25,000 bases of DNA from Chromera velia (taxonomy: Eukaryota; Sar; Chromeraceae), in NCBI GenBank assembly GCA_018398765.1, contig JAHBMJ010001287.1:1-25000 (forward strand), written 5' to 3'. The translations under genes were made by a program, and so were the position numbers. Below the pieces are notes generated by a model. The model saw only the letters and a program-made list of their open reading frames with translations. It was not told the origin of the DNA and ran no database searches. Positions 1 through 11,330 of this stretch are shown in pieces. Each line of letters starts with the position of its first letter. Position 1 is the stretch's first letter.

Positions 1-2950
1 GGCCTTTTGTTGTCGTTTGCTTCCGCAAGTGCACCTGAGAACCGTCAGCGATAGACAAAAGACAGCGGTAGGGATACGGAGAGGCGTCGCGCGCGGGATA
101 CTACGTGTGTTCTCTAATCATGCCTACGGTCTATCCATCGGTTTGTAAGGATCGACGTAATACTGCGATTAATTGGCATGCTGATTTCGAGCTATTAATG
201 TTTAGCTCGGCGTGTATGCGAAGCATCATCTTCCGATGGTTTTTCGCATGCATGCGTTTTTTGTATGTCGTGTAATTAGCATGTATTCGATAAATTCCAA
301 TTAAATCAAACTGCAGCCTGTTGGATTATACTGGATTATGGTAGATTGACCGTGTGCTCCTACCGACACATTTGTGCACAGACAACATAGGATCTCAGCT
401 GTTAGAAGAGACTTTCAATTTCGTAGAATCTCCATTATGAGGGCGGGGGGGCGTTACTGGCGACGGGTTGGGAGGGGGAGGGTAAGAGATATGTGTCGTT
501 CGTCTCATGTCTGCCTGTACCGTGGCCTGCACGTCTCTTCCTAACGTCTGGCCGAATGTTGTTTTGCTAAGGAAAAAAGACTTTGATGCACACTCCCTGC
601 AACCACTCTTTCCCCAAACGCCGGCCCTGTCTTTTCGATCATTTCCAATGCTGTGAAGATGAGGGGTTGCATCATTTTCTTCACCAGTTTTTTTCGTTGG
701 ACTCGTTTTCCGTTCCTACCCCCCCCTCATTTTCTTTCTTTGCACACGTTTCGATCTCTCTAGCCAGATGGAGCCAGCTGAGGGAAATGTTTCAATTGGT
801 CAGTACATAGAAGGAGTTATTGACCGACAGCCCCTAGGACAACCCCTCCTTCTGGTACCATTCTACAGTAGACAGGGCAAAGACAGTCCAGGCAACGAGG
901 CGAGGAGCGGAAGAGGGACTCTAGGCAGGTACACAACGCACTCTCAGAGTCCAAGGAGAAGCATGCCCCTATGCGGCCCTCCTTCTCAACAAAATAATGC
1001 TCCGTCTGAAAGCTAGGTCTGAAAGAGAGGAGCAAAACGCAAGAAGGCGTCTGTCTGCCCCTCAAGGTGAAAAGGGCTCTCTTGTGAAACGACCACTACA
1101 CTCTCTTTCCTCCCATACTCAATAGGGAGTTCAGCAAAAATGCATGGCTCCTCATCATACTTCTGTGAAAGTATATACCTCATCCCGATCGAGTCCCCTC
1201 TCGGTGCAGGTCCAGCCAAACGAGTAGTGGCTGGACACTCAAATTCTTTAGGTGGATCGGGAAGTAGCCAGCCTTTGACGCGTTCTCTCCCGACTTTCCT
1301 TTTCTGCCGCAAAGCAGCAGAAGTTTCTCTTTACGAATCTCTCTTTCGATGACCCCAACACATGAAGTCTTCTCTACCGGCATATCTCGAGAGCCTGCGA
1401 CGGCAAGCCCCGATGCTACCTAAACATCGCTTCCCTCTTCCCGATGCCAAGACGGAAGTAGCAGGGGGCCTGACATCGAGTGAAAGGTAAAATTATAAAA
1501 GGGCAGAAATTATGTATCTGACTGGAGACTGCGAGTGAGTGTATCTTACGGTTGCCTGCTTACTTAAATTCTTGCAACACCCTGCCGATGGTTTGTTTGC
1601 CCACGTGGTCGAGCGTTTTTACTTGTGGAGAGGTACAAGAGGCACTGAAGCCTTGCGAAAGCTCTGAGTGTTAGATAGTGTTAGTCGGTACAAGAGAACG
1701 GTTTACATCGAAAATCATCGAAGGATGTAGGAAACCGTAACACTGCATGTATGCTTCGTTTCGTCTCCGAAAATCATATGTCCGAAGGATGCCCGCGAAG
1801 GCCATGTATGGACGTGCGTGAACCCAGCCCTTTAAATATGGGCCGTTCCTCGTAGGCTGCTATGTTGCAGATAGCCACTAGGCTTAGGTATATCGGAGGC
1901 CTTTGCTATCGGATATATCGTGTCTGCGGCTAGAGAGCCATTTTAGGCTCACAAGTACGCAAGCGGGACTAGTCAGACCGATATAGCGTAGATCGTTTTA
2001 CGATCCACCACTATAATTGGACGACTCGAACCGCAACCCCCCCCTGAGCAAATCGTAGCTAACGTCACCACTGCTATCAATCCGTACGGACAGATCTAGT
2101 CTGCCGGATGGGTGAGTGGGGTGTATACGTGACTGCCTACGATTATAAGGGGGAAAAAGTGGTGGGACGGCGGGCAAACAAAAAAGGGGACTTCGATTTG
2201 ATAATCGAGTCCGTCGCGATGAGACAAGGAGGTGGAGTTCTTAGCCAGCTAAGTGAGGCTTAGCTGCTTTCTCCAGCTTTCTGTCGAATCGGTCTGTCAA
2301 CAGCTCGAAATTTCCCGTTCGTAGCGTTTGACGCTGTGCACGGGGATAATTTCGTGAGGCCGGTCCTTGGGCCCTAAGCCCGCGGAATCGGCCAACTCGC
2401 TGAGCCTGGCGAGGAACCCCGGCTTTCGCACGCGGAGCCTGCTAACGCCGACACAAAGTACAGGTGCGCGTCTGCACGGTGGCCGGGATGTCCATGGATG
2501 TCCTACTTCGATCATCTCTAAAAACAGACCAGAAAATTTCATCAGTGCCATTCAGTGCCACGTTCCTTGGGTCCCGCAGTCGTCTTCTCAAAGTTTCGGA
2601 AGCTCTACGGCGTGGTAACAGTGTGTGGATCGAGTGGGAGAGGGAGAACAACAGTGCTTCATTCGGGCAGTCTCTTTCTGTCTCCATCCGCAACTTGACC
2701 CAGGTGTGCGCTTATGATCGTGATCGCCGAAATCAAAAGGCACCGTTTCGCAACCATCTGCCATTCTTTCAAAGCTGGCGCTCTTTGCACCTGTTGGTAC
2801 GGGGGGGGGGGACGCAGTAATTTGAGTAGAGGAGAGGTGGCTGTTCGGCGTGAAAGACCGTCAGGCCTCTCTCTGCCTGTCTGTGTGGGCTGAGTTGCGC
2901 ACCTTCTCCATTGGCTGCATAAAGGGAGAGGGGGCATCGGGCCGACTTGC
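1..2950. other. Region without a supportable gene
   Basis: I see no reading frame here with a recognisable domain. Short frames open at 768-1016 (+, begins with a true ATG, 82 residues, starting MEPAEGNVS) and at 2491-2820 (+, begins MSMDVLLRS). Neither has a family match I recognise or a clear Kozak context, so both remain candidates only. The stretch 1490-2290 is rich in stops in all frames and has a TATAAAA-like string near 1494. Its direct repeats of TATCGGA lie around 1890-1920. An 11-base G run sits at about 2811-2821. Part of this region could be the promoter or 5' leader of the gene starting at 3006. Confidence 0.5.
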
Positions 2951-2952
2951 TG

Positions 2953-2955
<3 letters not shown>

Positions 2956-2988
<33 letters not shown>
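2956..2988 (+). repeat. (AG)n microsatellite in the 5' leader of the GRIP gene
   Basis: An uninterrupted AG dinucleotide run of about 33 bases ends 17 bases before the ATG at 3006. It lies immediately upstream of the start, so it is probably in the 5' UTR or core promoter, where length variation could affect expression. That effect is an inference. Confidence 0.9.
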
Positions 2989-2993
<5 letters not shown>

Positions 2994-3005
2994 TGAGTCA
3001 GCACC

Positions 3006-4712
3006 ATGTCAGATCTCAGCGACAAGAGCGCCCTCATGGCGATGATCAAGCAGCGAGACGCTGATCACGCCAAGACCAAGGGCAAGCTCGAGAAGGCGGA
3101 GGCAGGATACATTCGGGTGGTCAAAGAGCTCCGTAGTCTCGAAGCCGAGAAAAAGTCCCTGGTGGGGTTCTTGGAGTCCTACGAGTTGGTAGAGCCAGAG
3201 AAGCCCCTGAAACTGCAGGAAGCTACAAAGAAGCTCGAGGGTGTGTTCTCGTCTGTCCACAAAGAAAGGACGTCGTTTGAGTCCTTTGTCCGTCTCGTCC
3301 TTCCCAATGAGCCCGTGGTGGATGACAGTTTCGGTCCCCAGAGCTCTCGTCTAGACGTGAGCCGTCTGGGCACAGTCGCGTTGGAGGATTTAAGGGTGAG
3401 GTGGCAGGAGACGGAGGAAAGGAAAAGTTTAGATTTGGGGGCACTGCAGGCAGCCATGCGAGATGCAGCTCAAGCGTTCGAAACGCGCGAGCAGTCTCTC
3501 TCTTCTCAGCTTGCGCAGTGGAAGAGTCGAGCAGAGGACTTGCAGCAGCAGGTCGAGACAGTGACTCGCGAGAAGACTCAGCTTCTCCTCGCGTCTCTGC
3601 AAGACCAGAGAGACGGGGTGTTCAAGCCCTTCCACGCAGGTCACTTAGGACGGGGGGCGTCTGCGTTACAGCAGAGTGCAGAGGGTTCGCCTCTCTCTGA
3701 CGCTGACGAGACAGGAAAGAAGGCAGCACGGTTTTCAGCCGACACCGTAGACCGCGAGATGCAAACAGAGACAGAGACCGGTTCAGGGGGAGAAGGGGGG
3801 AGTTCCTCTCCGTCTCCGCGGCCTTTTGTCTCACACGTTGCCGTGCAGGTCAGCCTGTCGTCAGCAGCCCAGCCACCCCCCCCTCCCCAATCCGCCAGCT
3901 CTCCCTCTGAGAGCCCACGCTCCCCCACTCCGTTCGGGCACCCCCGGGCCCCGGCATCCGAGGGGCCCGGGGAGAGGGACGAGTTCGAAGCGGACATGCG
4001 GAATTTGACGCAGCACGGCAGACAGGCAGCCGAGTCATGGGCCCACTACATGCACAAGATGGCGGGTCTCAACGATGGCGGCAGTCCCACTGCTGCAGAG
4101 GCCCATGCCGTCTCTCCCTCTGCAGCTGGAGACGGAAGCGGCCAAGCGGGGCCGTCGTCCCCTGCGGAGTTTGAGAACGGAGACCGTGCGACCGACACAG
4201 GGGGTGCTGTACAGAAGTCAGACGAGCGGTGGGAGAGGGAGATAGAGGCGTTGCGGGCTGAGGTGAAACGCTCACAGGCTGAGTTAGTGCAGCGGGAGGG
4301 GGAGTTGCAGGCCCGCATAGAAGAGCTCTTGCGTCAGATGCGTGGGCTCGAGGAAGATCAGTTTGGTGAGAATGCAATAGCGGTGCTAGCCTCTCAGCAG
4401 GCAGGAAGGGAAGGAGAGGTAGCACGGTTACGTGAGGAGGTCGCGGCTTTGCAAACTCGTGTTGCTGACTCTGATCGCTTCCTGCAGTTGCAGGAAGAAC
4501 AGAGCCAGATGTTGAAGGCGCGAATACGGGAGCTGGAGGGATCCCATCACAGGCAGGGGGTGAACGTTGACTATTTAAAGAACATTGTGGTCTCTTATAT
4601 GGGCTTTGTTCTCAAGAGAGACCACCAAGGTGCGCAGCAGTTAGCAAATGTTATTGCTACTGTTCTTCAATTCGATGCGAATGAAAAAAAACGACTAAAA
4701 ATTGTTGCGTGA
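3006..4712 (+). CDS. GRIP-domain coiled-coil protein (golgin-like)
   Basis: This is a single-exon gene of 568 residues. The C-terminus (about residues 519-563) is a GRIP domain: it has the NVDYLKNIV core with Tyr at about residue 523, followed by a second helix (QLANVIATVLQFDANE). GRIP domains bind the GTPase Arl1 through this conserved Tyr and tether long coiled-coil proteins to the trans-Golgi. Residues 10-65, about 120-200 and about 405-515 are charged heptad-like segments consistent with coiled coil. Residues about 225-330 are Ser/Pro/Gly-rich and probably disordered. The start is chosen because the ATG has a purine at -3 (ACCATG) directly after the AG repeat and the frame is open to a TGA. 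At 568 residues it is short for a golgin. Golgi tethering is inferred from the domain; the coiled-coil body gives no closer identity. Confidence 0.9.
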   Translation: MSDLSDKSALMAMIKQRDADHAKTKGKLEKAEAGYIRVVKELRSLEAEKKSLVGFLESYELVEPEKPLKLQEATKKLEGVFSSVHKERTSFESFVRLVLPNEPVVDDSFGPQSSRLDVSRLGTVALEDLRVRWQETEERKSLDLGALQAAMRDAAQAFETREQSLSSQLAQWKSRAEDLQQQVETVTREKTQLLLASLQDQRDGVFKPFHAGHLGRGASALQQSAEGSPLSDADETGKKAARFSADTVDREMQTETETGSGGEGGSSSPSPRPFVSHVAVQVSLSSAAQPPPPPQSASSPSESPRSPTPFGHPRAPASEGPGERDEFEADMRNLTQHGRQAAESWAHYMHKMAGLNDGGSPTAAEAHAVSPSAAGDGSGQAGPSSPAEFENGDRATDTGGAVQKSDERWEREIEALRAEVKRSQAELVQREGELQARIEELLRQMRGLEEDQFGENAIAVLASQQAGREGEVARLREEVAALQTRVADSDRFLQLQEEQSQMLKARIRELEGSHHRQGVNVDYLKNIVVSYMGFVLKRDHQGAQQLANVIATVLQFDANEKKRLKIVA

Positions 4713-5510
4713 CTGCTGAAAATGCCTTTTACACGTGAATTGATCATCGTGAAATATTAGGCGAGATTGCGTGGATCATTACGCGGAGAGATTAAAATTG
4801 TCATTGTTTTGTAACACTAAGATTAAGAGAAGGACAGTTAAAGTAACCAATAAGTTGATATTACTAATTTGATAATAATAATTAGTGACAATTTTGACTA
4901 AGATGCACTGAAGTGTGAAGTTTTTTTTTTTTTTTTAATAATCTTAGTCTCTATATAGGATTAGGATTAAGACTTATGTTCCGGGTTCCCCCGCGGTCAA
5001 CTGCCAGGAGATTTTTTTTTGTTTCAACTTTCAAAATTATAAAGTCATTCAGTGAATTTCTTCAACTTTCTAGAGAGTACTAGAGAGTTTTGACGTACAA
5101 AAAACAAATTAGTAAGGAAGCCGAGTTTAAAACTTCAAGTTATGTGTTAACTAACTATGTTAAATCTAAAAGTTCAATGTTCACTCAAATTATCTTGAAT
5201 CTACTTGAATGAAAGTTTCAGCGATGAGCACATCTGTGCCCACTGGGTGGCGAGATACTAGGAGATACTTCGGGGAGGAGCCGGTTTCGAAGCGAAGAAG
5301 AACAAAAAGAAAGAGAAGGATGCGCGCAAAGCGCGCGAATTTTAAATCCGTAAATTCTTTTTGTAGGTCGAAGGCTGCGACCGGAACCTGTATCGGTAGA
5401 GCGAGTCATGTCGGGCATGCAGGTTAATTTGTGCGTATCGATACTTTCCAATAATGAACAATTATATAAGCAGTGGAAGTGTCTGCAGTGAGTTGGTGTG
5501 TCAAGTGTCG
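4713..5510. other. AT-rich intergenic spacer
   Basis: Base composition changes sharply to AT-rich after the GRIP gene stop, with a poly-T run at about 4921-4936 and no sustained coding frame. A frame at 5209-5427 encodes a basic 72-residue peptide rich in Lys/Arg with no recognisable domain. I do not call it a gene. The end of this stretch probably contains the promoter of the next gene. Confidence 0.6.
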
Positions 5511-5696
5511 ATGAGCGTTCAAGCCCGCCAAGACCCTACCTTCGGCGGCCACTCGAGTTCTGCATCGAAGCGTACTTGTATCTCCTGCCACTAAGTCGCT
5601 ACCAGAGACTGTCAGAATGCAGGAGTAAGCCAACAGAACCAGCCATCGAATGCTGCCACTCCCAGGGCAGTTCCATTCAGGGGAACTGCAGGCCTG

Positions 5697-8600
5697 ATGA
5701 AGCACAAGAAGGTTCGCCGAAACGCAAGGGTGCATCTTCTTCGTAAGAGATCAACCCAAGAAATATGCAAACTAATCTCTGCATGTATCCACCCTGTCTG
5801 TGCCTGCATGCAGATGCGAGGAAGTCGGAAGAGGAACTTCTTTTCGCTCGTTTTACTATTTTCAGGTATGTCAGCTCTTTTTCCTGCCTAGTGCCCCGTT
5901 CTTTCCCTCCTCGCGTCCAAGAGTACCGGCGTGATGGTTGTTTGACTGTCCTTCTAATTTTTTTGCAGGCCTTGTGGGCGTGGCGGGGGAGGAAGGCGCA
6001 GCAGCAGCAACGGGCAGAAATGTAGAGACCAACGCAACTCCCCCAGTGCCCCGGCCACCTCGAGCATTTAACTCTCACTTCCATCCAAAATGGTCTTCCG
6101 TGAGGCGACCAAGTCTTTTCAGCCAGCATAAAAAGGTCAGCGAGGGAGTCCAATTCCTCTACATCGATCTCTGCATGCTCTAGCGTAGACCGCCTAGCTT
6201 CTTTTTTTCTTCCATGCCAACCATCTTTGCACACAAATTACTGTGTATCTTTGTTTTGCAGGACACTGCCTTGGCCCCCTCTGGGCCACCTGAGGCGGGT
6301 CCATCGCCCTCTTTTTTGGGAAACCCGCAGAAGAAGCAGTCTACCCCCACAGCCCCTCCCCCCCCTGCGGGTACAAACCCCCACCCACCTGCACAAACGC
6401 AACCGCTTCCTGCCGTCCTAGCACCCACTGACGCCCAAGCGCCATCCGCCCAGTCTACCGCCCCAACAGCCAACATGCAAATCCCTAGTGGAACCCCCCC
6501 ACACCAACCCACATCCACCCACAGCCACGTCCAGGTCGTCCCCCCCCCCATGCAACCACAAGCACCCCAAATCGCAGCCATCCAAGTCCCCCCAACCGCT
6601 TCCAACACCTTCCCACCCCCCGTCCCACCCCCAGGAATGTCCCTACAAGAACAGAGGGTCATGCAGCAACAGCAACCGAGGAGACACTCCGCCCCCTCCA
6701 TGCCCTCACGTGCCTTTGGAGGACCTCCAAGAGGACCCCCTGCCGCCGTCCCTTCTCAGTCTGCCCACTCCGCAATCACACAGGCCATGTCCCTCATCCC
6801 TCCGATTCCTGACGACTCCCCCCCCCCAGAGCTACTCACCCCCTTGGGCACCCGACAAGGACCCATGCCCTCTCCACCCTCCCAGTGGCAGACCCCAACA
6901 ACAGGACCCGGTCTGCCCACAGCAGGCCCCTCGTCCTTTCTCCCCACAGGGGGTGCAACAGCCGCACAACCACTTCCGTTTCCGCCTCACTTTTCCCAAC
7001 GCTTCTCATATCCCCCGAGTGGCCAATTTCCTTTTTCGTCCAACGCTCAAGCACAGGGGGCGCGCCCCCCCCCAGGGGCCGGTGTGCCGATTCCTGTTGG
7101 ATCCAGTTCTGTTGGGGGGTCTTTCAACCAGCAACAACAGCAGAGACAATCTATGAAAGCTCCCGTCAGGTCTCACACACATTTTGGATCCTCCTCTTCC
7201 TTCTTTTCTCATCCCCTCACCCCCCGTCGTATGCGCTTCTTCCAACCGCCCTCCGCTCAACCATTCCCCGTCCGCCCTCTTCCTCCAACAAACAACCAAC
7301 CCGCTCAAGTTCAAATACAAACCTTCGGATTCCTCCCCAGTGTCCCCGTCAGCACACAGCCCTCAACTCCAGATCCATTCTCGTTCACGATGGGGGGGGG
7401 GAAAGTCGGAGGACAGTCTCCTCCTCCATGGGGTCAGCAGCAGACCCCCAACTCGTTCAACCAAGTCGGCACTCTGCCGTCTCTCTCTCAAGGCCCCAGT
7501 CCCTACACTGCACCTGGACCGGTCGGTCTGCTAATTTGCTCTGCATGGGTATGCAAACGCTTTGGTGGCGAGGTTTGGATGTGAGGGGGCCTACGCACTT
7601 CTTGCTGACTTCCTTTCGTCCGTTCCAATTCTTTTTTCTCTTCTGCCAAGTCCGCGCCCAGACAAAACCGTACCTATCCGTTCCTACCCCTGTGTTATCT
7701 TTCTGTCCTCTTGCTCTTTTCTTGCAACGGTCATGTGATTCTGCACGCACACAGGCCTGCGTTTGTGAGCCCATTCCCTCTGCAAATGATTCTTACTGAA
7801 CGGCTGCGTGTTCTGTTTGTTTAAGCTTTCTGGTTGACGTCATTGTTTTCTCTCTCGTATGCGGAAGGAAATGCAGGGCAACCTCCCGTCTTCACTGTTC
7901 GTGAGTTCGGAACCAGAACACGGCATGATGCTTCTTGCGGTCAGTCGCCATACTCCACACTGCTCCAACTCTGCCTCTCCCCCCCCCTCCCCTTCTTTCT
8001 CTCCAACTTTGTTCGCCTTCTTTTCCTCGTTATAAACGTGGAGGGGATCGACAGGCTATTTCTTCTTCGCTTTTCCCCCGCCGGTATTTTCTCTTCCTGT
8101 CTTTCTATCTTCCGACGCGTATATGGAATCCCGCACTGGAAGTCCACTGCATTCGATCGCACGTAGATCTTCTCTCCTCTCTGGCTATCTGTTCGGCTAT
8201 CCGCCTGTCCCTCTTTGTCTGCTTTCGGTTTTTTTGTCTGCCTCTATGTCTGTCTGTCTGTCTGCAGAGGAACTTCGCCGACATGCTTGAGAGGGCAGCG
8301 ACCTCTTTCATGCAATGGGACGCGCCTCTGGAGAATTACATCAAGCAGATCCAAGAGGTCTGTCTGCGTCTGTCTTCCGGTTCCTGGCAAGACGAGGGAA
8401 TGGATGGATGAATGAAGATTAACACTTTCTCTTTCGATTTTAAAGAACACAGACACACTGAAGCTTTGTCTAATCACGTGTCCTCCTGCACCCTCTCCTT
8501 AAGCGGCACCAGGTCGGTCTGTACGGGGCTTCTCAGTAAGTCCCTCCCATATTTTTTTCATGGGGACATATCCAAATGTGAGGGTCACATGCTCACACAC

Positions 8601-11330
8601 AAAGGGAACAGCTCGGATGCGTCGTTTTGGTGGACACAAGCGCGGAAATAGAGAGTTTATTTGGTGGGAGCGAGTTTCCAGGATCTCATTGCTGCTTGGC
8701 AGGCATTCAGTTTGTTGTTTTCCTTCTTCGATTCCTTCGGTCTGTTGTAAATGTCGTGCAGCTGGACAACGCGTGGGCGAGTGCTGTGCAACTGACTCTG
8801 ACAACTAAGGTCTCCCCCGAGATGGCCCCGAACGTGAACCCAGACGAGAGGGAGGAGGGGATGCGGTTTGGGCTGGAGAACGTGCAGAAGATGGCAGAGT
8901 TCGCCTACAGAGTGCTAAACAGCCTCGGACCGATGAAGCAGTCGCAGCTGGCAAAGACTCTGAACATTGACAGACCCGAGATGGTGTGCCCTCGAATCAA
9001 GGTCAGTCAGTCAGATGTCTCGTAAGTATGGGAATGCATAAGCGATTGTGGTGGCAAGCTTTTGTGTGCCTCTGGATCAGAACGCGTCTTTTGGCGTATG
9101 TGCCCACCCCGGAGATTTTGCATGGCTCTGTGTTGTGTGTCAGTCTGGGAAGGAAGGAAGGAAGGAAGGAAGGAAGGAAGGGAGGAAGGAAGGAAGGAAG
9201 AGGGCCACAGCTCTTGTGAAGGAAGGAACTGTAGAAAAAGCAAATTTCAGGGAAAGAGCTGGGATCTCTGATTCCAACTCAACAAACTGAAATGAAAATA
9301 CACGGTTTCTAAAACAACTTTCTTTTGATTTCATTTTGCAGGATCAAATAGCTGCAATGAGTAATGATCACCCCTTTCCTTATTCGCGTTCATGCAGATG
9401 CTTTTGAGTTTGTGGAGCCAGCACGACAGATGCGGGGGGTTCGATTACACGGCTGGGAAAGGGCCAGCGAGCAGCTGTAATGGCTTCGAAGGGAGGGGGG
9501 GGGCCTTAGCTCGCCTGGACAGGGTGAGTGAGTCTGCTTGTCCGTCTGTCTTCCATCTCTTTTCTTTTCTTTCTTCCCTGCACTCTCTCTTGCGTGGCTC
9601 CCTTCATCCGTTACATCCACTCACTTCTGCTGCAAATTGGGGTCGTCGTGACTTGTCAAGAAGCTTTCTCCAAAAACTTCCAGTTTGAATCGCACGGTGC
9701 ATTTTTCATTCGCCTTTTTGGACTTTTTGTCTCCTCCTTCTTCCCTGACTCCTCTCCTCCCTCTCTGTTGCATTCATGCAGAGCTTCTGGTCTGCGCTGT
9801 CGGATGTCTCTAGCCAGACTCAAAAGGAAATGAGAGAGAACCCCCAGTCTGCTGGACTTGCGGGCATTCGTCAGTCAATTGTTTTTCTCTGTCTTGTGAC
9901 CAATGAGTATTGCTTCTCCGGTTTTCTGTGGATTTTCTTTCAATGCTCTCTCTGCCTCGTCTCGCACGCTCTCTCTCTTCGACAGGTCTGGTCCAGAAGA
10001 AGATCTGTGACTCCCACCCAAATTTTGTGAACATTCAAATTTCATCCAGAGGTTGCGCGTGCCTCTCATCAATCTTTTGTTACCATCAACAATCTTTTTT
10101 TTTCCTTCACCCAGCATGCAGAGTTATACTCCCCAGAATTACAGAATGACTTCTTGCCTCGCCCGTAAGTAAAACCAAGAGGAGAGGAGGTCTGCGTTGG
10201 AAGGTCTCACGTGGACGTCCTGTTTGCGTTTGTGATACCAATGTGATGGTTCTTCTGTATGTGTAACTGTACTGAGATTTTGAGCTGTAGTTCTGTCAAT
10301 GATTCTGCATCCATGCAGAGATTCCAGTGATGCCGAATGGTGGACGTGCCCCAGGTGGAGCCGTCGGCGGTCGGGGTCCGGGTCCCCAACGCGGACAGGA
10401 CCTGATGAGATCGTACGCCGAGAGTACAGGGGGAGACGCGGGAGGAGAGGGGGGAGACGGGTCCGCGGACTCGTTTGCAGAGACGCCGATCCTACCCAGG
10501 CCCCGTCACCATCGACGGTCGCACGGCCGTTCTCATTCAAGCAGGGGATCACGGGTCGGCCCGAAACCCCTCGACTTTGCCAGCTGGCTGAAGGCGACAG
10601 ACGGGGGCAAGCACGATCCCGTGGGACCTGGAATTGGCAGCGATGGGGGGATGGAAGGGGGTGGAGGTGATGAGGAAGAGGGGGGTGAGGGGAATGGGGG
10701 TGGGGATGCGATGGGAGGGGGGGGGGATGAGGAAGGGGGAGGGGGAGCTGGAGAGATGCTTCAAGAGGGAGGCGGGGACAGCGATGAGGACAGTCCCTCA
10801 ATGCATAAGAGAAGGAGATCGAAACGCAAGGACGATACAGACCTCGAAGGTTAGTTTGTCTGGATGCGTGCGTCAATCTGTGCGTGTATGCAACCAGTTT
10901 GCATCTTCCTGAGGTCTTGATTATTGTCATGTCGCTTCCCATAAAATCTCAAGAGAGTCGCAGAAAGTGATGTCTATCTATTACTCTTTCTGTCTGTTTC
11001 CCTCTCTGTATGCCTGCAGAGTTGAGTCAACAATATTTGGGGAAGCACAAGAATGAGGACGAGGACGAGGAGTCCATGGACCTCGGAGAAGGGGGGGGTG
11101 GAGGCATGGGAGGCATGGGGGGTATGGGGGGTATGGGGGGTATGGGGGGAATGGGGGGAATGCCGGACATGAAGGGAATTGGCGGGGGTCCGGGAATGCC
11201 CCCTGATTTGAAGTCGATGGGAGGAGGTCTGGAGATGGACAAAATGGGAGACGCCGATAAGATTCCGGGCGCTTCGGAAAGCCTAGGGGGGGGAGGAGGA
11301 GGCGGAGGAGATTCAAAAGACGGGAAGTGA
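5697..11330 (+). CDS. Unrecognised multi-exon protein: Pro/Gln-rich, helical core, acidic Gly/Met tail
   Basis: Proposed exons: 5697-5865, 5969-6135, 6262-7521, 7877-7900, 8268-8357, 8762-9001, 9398-9523, 9782-9869, 9986-10026, 10122-10164, 10319-10849, 11020-11330. They join in phase into 1029 residues. Residues about 113-532 are Pro/Gln/Ser-rich. Residues about 541-735 are helix-rich (NFADMLERAATSF, FAYRVLNSLG, SQLAKTLNID), the last part vaguely like a helix-turn-helix. Residues about 750-926 are Gly/Asp/Glu-rich with a basic KRRRSKRK string that could be a nuclear signal. The tail has seven GGM units and ends in a polar KDGK. Ten of eleven acceptors read TGCAG. Uncertain points: the 9986 exon may instead end at 10051, which shifts the next exon's frame. 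The N-terminus may extend upstream, because the frame is open back to a TAA at 5592 with an ATG at 5511. I do not recognise the family; a nuclear role is only a guess. Confidence 0.7.
9147..9200 (+). repeat. (GGAA)n tetranucleotide microsatellite
   Basis: About 13 near-perfect GGAA/GGAG units lie inside the intron between exons 8762-9001 and 9398-9523 of the Pro/Gln-rich gene. Frames that read through it give artificial EGRK or SFLP repeats, which are not real proteins. Confidence 0.9.
11103..11162 (+). repeat. In-frame 9-base tandem repeat encoding Gly-Met-Gly
   Basis: About seven units of GGN-ATG-GGN in the last exon encode a (GMG)n run just after an acidic segment (DEDEDEE). Similar Gly/Met-rich tails occur at the ends of some chaperones and co-chaperones, but nothing else here links the protein to them. 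The units differ mostly at third positions. Confidence 0.85.

Noticed and set aside
6488-7799. Plus-strand frames overlapping the Pro/Gln-rich exon
   Set aside because: C-rich sequence opens all three frames. Only the frame of exon 6262-7521 joins in phase with the exons on both sides.
10139-10942. Long minus-strand frame of 267 codons
   Set aside because: It lies antisense to the Gly/Asp/Glu-rich exon 10319-10849 and its Pro/His/Leu/Ser content is the complement of that low-complexity sequence.
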